Positions 60,611 to 64,000 of a stretch of 64,000 nucleotides of DNA are shown here, one piece after another (position 1 is the stretch's first letter; the number at the start of each line of letters is the position of its first letter). A program made the translations under genes and the position numbers. Source of the DNA: Archangium lansingense (GTDB taxonomy: Bacteria; Myxococcota; Myxococcia; Myxococcales; Myxococcaceae); contig NZ_JAPNKA010000001.1 of assembly GCF_026626635.1 (NCBI RefSeq), forward strand, positions 6,634,001-6,698,000. Direction: 5' to 3'. The notes beneath the pieces were generated by a model, which was not told the DNA's origin, made no database searches, and was given only the letters and a program-made list of their open reading frames with translations.

Positions 60611-62531
60611 GGTGGGAAGGGGATGCGCGAGGGAGGTGAGGCTTGAGGCCGAGGTTGCGGATCAGCCGGTGCAGCGAGTTGACGTGGATGCCGAGCAGGG
60701 CCGCCGTCTCGCGGTAGTCGCCCCGGGCCTTCTCCATGGCGTCGAGGATGCTCTTCTTCTTCGAGGAGGTGACGGTGGCCTGGAAGTCGCTGGGGGCGGC
60801 ACCACCGCCCTCGAGCACCTCGTCGGGCAAGTCCTCGGGTTGGATGAGCTCATCGGCGCCCAGCACCACGGCACGCTCGATGACGTTGCCGAGCTGGCGC
60901 ACGTTCCCGGGCCAGTCGTAGGACTCGAGGGCGCGGAGGGCCTCGGGTGAAAGGCTCACAGCGCGGCGACGCAGCCGCTCGCCGTGAAGCCGGGCGAAGT
61001 GGCGCGCCAGCAGGGGGATGTCCTCGCGCCGCTCCCGCAGAGAGGGCAGGGTGAAGGAGATGACGTTGAGGCGGTAGAAGAAGTCCTCGCGGAAGTGGCC
61101 TTCGCGCATGGCCGCTTCGAGATCCCTATTGGTGGCGGTGATGAGGCGCACGTCGACCTGGAGGGGACGGGTGCCGCCCACGCGCTCGAACTCGCGCTCC
61201 TGGAGGACTCGCAGGAGCCGGGCCTGGAGCGACGGAGGGATTTCGCCCACCTCGTCGAGGAAGAGGGTGCCGCCGTGGGCCAGCTCGAGCTTGCCCTCCT
61301 TGCGAGCCACGGCGCCGGTGAAGGCGCCCTTCTCATGGCCGAACAGCTCGCTCTCCAGAAGCGTCTCCGAGAGCGTGGCGCAGTTGATGGCGACGAAGGG
61401 CGCGTTGGCTCGCGGGCTGGCCTTGTGGAGTGCGCGCGCGGCCACCTCCTTGCCCGTACCGCTCTCGCCGCGCAGCAACACCGTCGAGTCAACGGGCGCG
61501 GCACGGGAGATGAAACGGAAGAGACGCTGCATGGCGGCGCTCTCGCCCACCACGCCGTGCTCCAGGCTCGCTCCCTGCAAGCGCTGGTTCTCCCGCTCCA
61601 GACGGGCCAGGTGCTGGGCGTTGGCCAGACCGTGGGCGGAGATGACGGCCGCCGCCGTGAGCAGTTCTAGATGGTGCTCGGTGAAGGCGTGGCCCGAGGA
61701 GGTGTCGAAGTAGAGCAGGCCCAACGGTCCCTCGCGTCCCGGTAGGGGCGCGCACAGCACCGAGCGCACAGCGGCCTCGCGCAGGCTCTCGGCCTCGCGC
61801 AACCCACCGTCCACCGCCACGTCCGTGTACAGGCACCCCTCCTGGCCTTGCAGGACGCGGCTCACCAGCGTGGTGCTGACGGGAATGGACATGCCGCCGC
61901 CGCCGCGCCGGTCGTGGGAGGCGACGGCCACGGTCTCTCGGGAGCCCGGCTCGCACAGCAGGACGCTGGCGCGCTCCGCCGGCAGGACGGCCAGGAGCAG
62001 ATCGAGGACGCGCGCCGCCAGTCGCTCCACCTGCTGGAGCTCGTGCACCGCGGTGCTCAACTCGAGCAGGGCCTGGAGGTCCGAGGCGATGCGGCCAGGG
62101 CCCGGACCCACCGACCCGGCCAATGCTGCCTGGAGCTTCCGCGGCTGGAGGTACAGCACATCCTCGGGCCGCCGCTGCACGGTGCTCCACGAAGCGGCAT
62201 CTGGAGGCGAGGCCCCCCTCCCCACGGTAGGGGCTGGCACGTTGTCACACAGGAAGAGGAACGAGCTGTCGCCCACCTGGAGGACATCGGTGTGCTCGAG
62301 CTGCCGCACACGCGTGGGCACTCCATTCACGAAGGTGCCATGGCGGCTGTCGAGATCCCTCAGCACCCAGTGCCCGCCCTCGGTGAGCAGCTCACAGTGA
62401 CGGCGCGACACCACCGGATCGGTGAGCCGCACCTGGCAGTCCGACTGGCGGCCGAGGACGAGGGGTTCGAGCCCGAGCTCCCAGGTGGAGCCTCGATGCG
62501 AGCCGCTCAGCGCGATGAGACGAGGGGTCAA
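60603..62531 (-). CDS. Sigma-54 transcriptional activator: FHA-GAF-AAA+-Fis
   Basis: The 642-aa product has an N-terminal FHA domain (about 1-100: LGRQSDCQVRL ... VVSRRHCEL ... DSRHGTFVNG) for phosphothreonine binding, GAF (about 150-305), AAA+ (about 325-560) with Walker A GESGTGKE and the sigma-54 loop GAFTGA, and a Fis-type HTH (about 595-635, YRETAALLGIHVNSLHRLIRNLGL). TTG start 62531 is chosen because AAGGAG lies 8 nt upstream. FHA activators in myxobacteria are known partners of Ser/Thr kinases. Flanking genes carry -24/-12 elements, so local control is likely. Confidence 0.93.
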   Translation of the reverse strand: MTPRLIALSGSHRGSTWELGLEPLVLGRQSDCQVRLTDPVVSRRHCELLTEGGHWVLRDLDSRHGTFVNGVPTRVRQLEHTDVLQVGDSSFLFLCDNVPAPTVGRGASPPDAASWSTVQRRPEDVLYLQPRKLQAALAGSVGPGPGRIASDLQALLELSTAVHELQQVERLAARVLDLLLAVLPAERASVLLCEPGSRETVAVASHDRRGGGGMSIPVSTTLVSRVLQGQEGCLYTDVAVDGGLREAESLREAAVRSVLCAPLPGREGPLGLLYFDTSSGHAFTEHHLELLTAAAVISAHGLANAQHLARLERENQRLQGASLEHGVVGESAAMQRLFRFISRAAPVDSTVLLRGESGTGKEVAARALHKASPRANAPFVAINCATLSETLLESELFGHEKGAFTGAVARKEGKLELAHGGTLFLDEVGEIPPSLQARLLRVLQEREFERVGGTRPLQVDVRLITATNRDLEAAMREGHFREDFFYRLNVISFTLPSLRERREDIPLLARHFARLHGERLRRRAVSLSPEALRALESYDWPGNVRQLGNVIERAVVLGADELIQPEDLPDEVLEGGGAAPSDFQATVTSSKKKSILDAMEKARGDYRETAALLGIHVNSLHRLIRNLGLKPHLPRASPSHRD

Positions 62532-62579
62532 CCGTCACACTCCTTGACGACGGTGCAGGACTATAGCCCACCGGGGTTG

Positions 62580-62614
62580 TAACCGTTCGGTTAGTCGGAC
62601 TCGCCCGGCGGTTA
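62580..62614. promoter_or_regulatory. Candidate activator-binding site (UAS)
   Basis: TAACCG-TT-CGGTTA (62580-62593) is a perfect palindrome, and a further CGGTTA half-site lies at 62609-62614. It is about 100 nt upstream of the sigma-54-like element at 62691, a normal distance for an enhancer-binding site, and beside the activator gene's own promoter region. Confidence 0.5.
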
Positions 62615-62690
62615 GCGCCCGCGGCTCCCTTGGTCAGAAGTCTCGTGCGCGCTCCGAGGGACGGCCTCATTCCCCCGAGTGTTTCCCGCG

Positions 62691-62706
62691 CGGCATACCG
62701 CTTGCT
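62691..62706 (+). promoter_or_regulatory. Sigma-54-like promoter for the 62747 gene
   Basis: CGGCATACCGCTTGCT matches TGGCACG-N4-TTGCW at GGCA and TTGCW with exact spacing, 41 nt before the start codon. Transcription would begin near 62717 and could continue into the RHS-like gene. Confidence 0.6.
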
Positions 62707-62746
62707 CTTGGGGCGGGCGCACCTTCCAACACAGGAAACAGCACCC

Positions 62747-63679
62747 ATGTCCGACTCTTTTGGCGTCGTTCAGCTCGCTTATGACATCCCCATCGGTGGT
62801 CAGTTCAGCTTCACGGTGGATGGCGTCATCGCCAGCAACAGCTTCTGTCTGGGCCTGGCGGGGTTCGTCTTCGACTACGGCGACAATGACAACAACATCC
62901 TCGATATGGGCGTGTCCCTGACCGGCATCTCCCTGTCCACCGCCAATGGCAAGTCCACCATCACGGGCACCGTGAATGGCGTGCTCGAGGACGACGACCA
63001 CCACACGGGCAACGTCTACACCCAGGTGATCCTCATCGCGGCGTTGCCGGGCCCGTACTCGCAGGTGACGATGGCCAACCCCCCCAGCTTCTCCAGCGGC
63101 GGGACGAGCGAGCAGATCCCCCTGACCGTCGAGTCGCCCTCACTCACCGGCATGCTGTCCGGCTTCTCGATGGGCTACTCGGGGGACTCGGACCAGGGCG
63201 TCAACCAGATCGGCGCGACGGTCACCGCCTATCTCAACAGCGGCAACATCGCCACGATCGGTGGTTCCTGCGTGCTCGCGGAGAGCAGCAAGACCAAGGC
63301 CACGAACCTGTCGCTCTACGGTGCGCTGCTCGCGGATGCCAGCTCCTCGCCTGTCTTCGAGATCAAGGCCTTCCGTGCCAAGAAGGGCGGTGCGACCAGC
63401 GTGACGTTCGACAACGAGGTCTCCATGGCGCAGGCGCTGCTGGTCGGGTTCAACGTGCAGTACTCCGGAAACCACGATCACAAGGTGAAGAAGATGAGCG
63501 TGTCCTACAACAACTTCTATTCGCCGACCGGCTCCAACGCGGGGCTCCAGCCGGACCACAAGACGTTCATGTTCCTGGGGCCGCAGCCCTTCATGCGGGA
63601 CGACAGCGACAACAGCCAGGACGACAACCTCTCCTATGCCGACTACGTGGTCATCGGCGCGGTGAAGACGCAGTCCTGA
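62747..63679 (+). CDS. Hypothetical protein upstream of RHS-like gene
   Basis: The 310-aa product begins MSDSFGVVQLAYDIPIGGQF, has no signal peptide, and is beta-rich and Asp/Asn/Ser-rich (FVFDYGDNDNNILDMGVSLTG, FSMGYSGDSDQGVNQIGATV as landmarks), ending YADYVVIGAVKTQS. AGGAAA precedes the ATG. I recognise no family. A sigma-54-like promoter and a candidate activator site lie upstream, and the RHS-like gene follows 52 nt downstream in the same direction, so the two are probably co-expressed. Confidence 0.65.
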   Translation: MSDSFGVVQLAYDIPIGGQFSFTVDGVIASNSFCLGLAGFVFDYGDNDNNILDMGVSLTGISLSTANGKSTITGTVNGVLEDDDHHTGNVYTQVILIAALPGPYSQVTMANPPSFSSGGTSEQIPLTVESPSLTGMLSGFSMGYSGDSDQGVNQIGATVTAYLNSGNIATIGGSCVLAESSKTKATNLSLYGALLADASSSPVFEIKAFRAKKGGATSVTFDNEVSMAQALLVGFNVQYSGNHDHKVKKMSVSYNNFYSPTGSNAGLQPDHKTFMFLGPQPFMRDDSDNSQDDNLSYADYVVIGAVKTQS

Positions 63680-63731
63680 TCCCCATCCCCACTCCCCGAC
63701 GTCTCCTCCTCACAAGCCTCCAGGGATAGCC

Positions 63732-64000
63732 ATGTCCGGTTCCGCGCCTTCCATCCGTGGTTTTCAGCTCGACGCGACCAGCGTCGGCGACGTGCGCAGC
63801 AATGTGAATCTGTTCAGGGGCGACGTGAACCTGAGCCAACCCCTGTTCACCATGCCGGGCCGCTCCGATGATCAGGCGCTCGACGTGAGTGTGACGCTGC
63901 TCTACCAGAGCAATGTCAGCCTGCAGGCCTGGAGCTGGAACCGGTCCCAGCCCACCGGGGTGCTGGGGCTGGGGTGGAGCCTGCCGCTCGAGCGGATCGA
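63732..64000 (+). CDS. RHS/SpvB-like large protein, N-terminal part (cut by window edge)
   Basis: The first 89 residues are visible (AGGGA precedes the ATG): MSGSAPSIRGFQLDATSV, then VNLFRGDVNLSQPLFTMPGR, SVTLLYQSNV and GVLGLGWSLPLERI. The pattern 'polypeptide strand ... NPSTGVLGLGWSL' is typical of the start of RHS-repeat and SpvB/Tc-toxin-like proteins, where the first strands of the shell are built. Without the rest, a toxin role cannot be claimed. No signal peptide is seen. Confidence 0.75.
   Translation, partial: MSGSAPSIRGFQLDATSVGDVRSNVNLFRGDVNLSQPLFTMPGRSDDQALDVSVTLLYQSNVSLQAWSWNRSQPTGVLGLGWSLPLERI

Overview
The window is very GC-rich, densely coded and almost certainly from a myxobacterium of the Archangium/Cystobacter/Myxococcus group. 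Pointers are a DUF2378 protein (a family known essentially from Myxococcales), a MauG/MbnH-type di-heme lipoprotein, a two-kinase Ser/Thr kinase next to an FHA-type sigma-54 activator, multi-PAS histidine kinases, many lipoproteins and a cytochrome P450. I see no rRNA, tRNA or CRISPR array. This assignment is inferred from gene content.

Layout. 1-10 kb: two coupled GMC oxidoreductases (the first cut by the window edge), a TPR lipoprotein and a P450, a secreted protein paired with a CreD-like membrane protein, and a CxxCH lipoprotein behind a TetR regulator. 10-18 kb: secreted protein, flavin-fold protein divergent from a MocR regulator, a 48-aa secreted Cys peptide, amidotransferase, endonuclease III and a Gcr-type membrane protein. 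18-28 kb: DUF2378, two histidine kinases, a complete OmpR-type two-component pair divergent from a secreted protein, amphi-Trp and WYL proteins. 28-36 kb: two SDR enzymes, a coupled aminotransferase/omega-amidase operon with a leader that looks like an attenuator, an ammonium transporter, TetR, a metallothionein-like protein and an inclusion-body-like protein. 36-51 kb: an accessory stretch bounded by two nearly identical pirin genes in direct orientation exactly 14,073 bp apart. It holds a complete IS21-family element with target duplication that cut the 3' end of a three-repeat secreted protein, a double-glycine proline-rich peptide followed by a broken SRPBCC gene, a beta-propeller protein, a copper/heme operon (YcnI, small lipoprotein, MbnH-like) and an AlgE-like porin. 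51-64 kb: SGNH lipase, alpha/beta hydrolase, DUF1111 di-heme protein, then an island built around a dual-kinase protein and an FHA-GAF-AAA+ activator. The genes on both sides of this island have sigma-54-like -24/-12 elements. The window ends in the start of an RHS/SpvB-like gene.

The most interesting items are (1) the kinase/activator island with flanking sigma-54 promoters and a candidate upstream activator site, (2) the leader peptide plus terminator before the aminotransferase and the four-palindrome array next to it, (3) the GG-leader peptide with two LNPQPxPP motifs, and (4) the cleanly readable IS21 insertion inside a 14-kb segment bounded by direct repeats.
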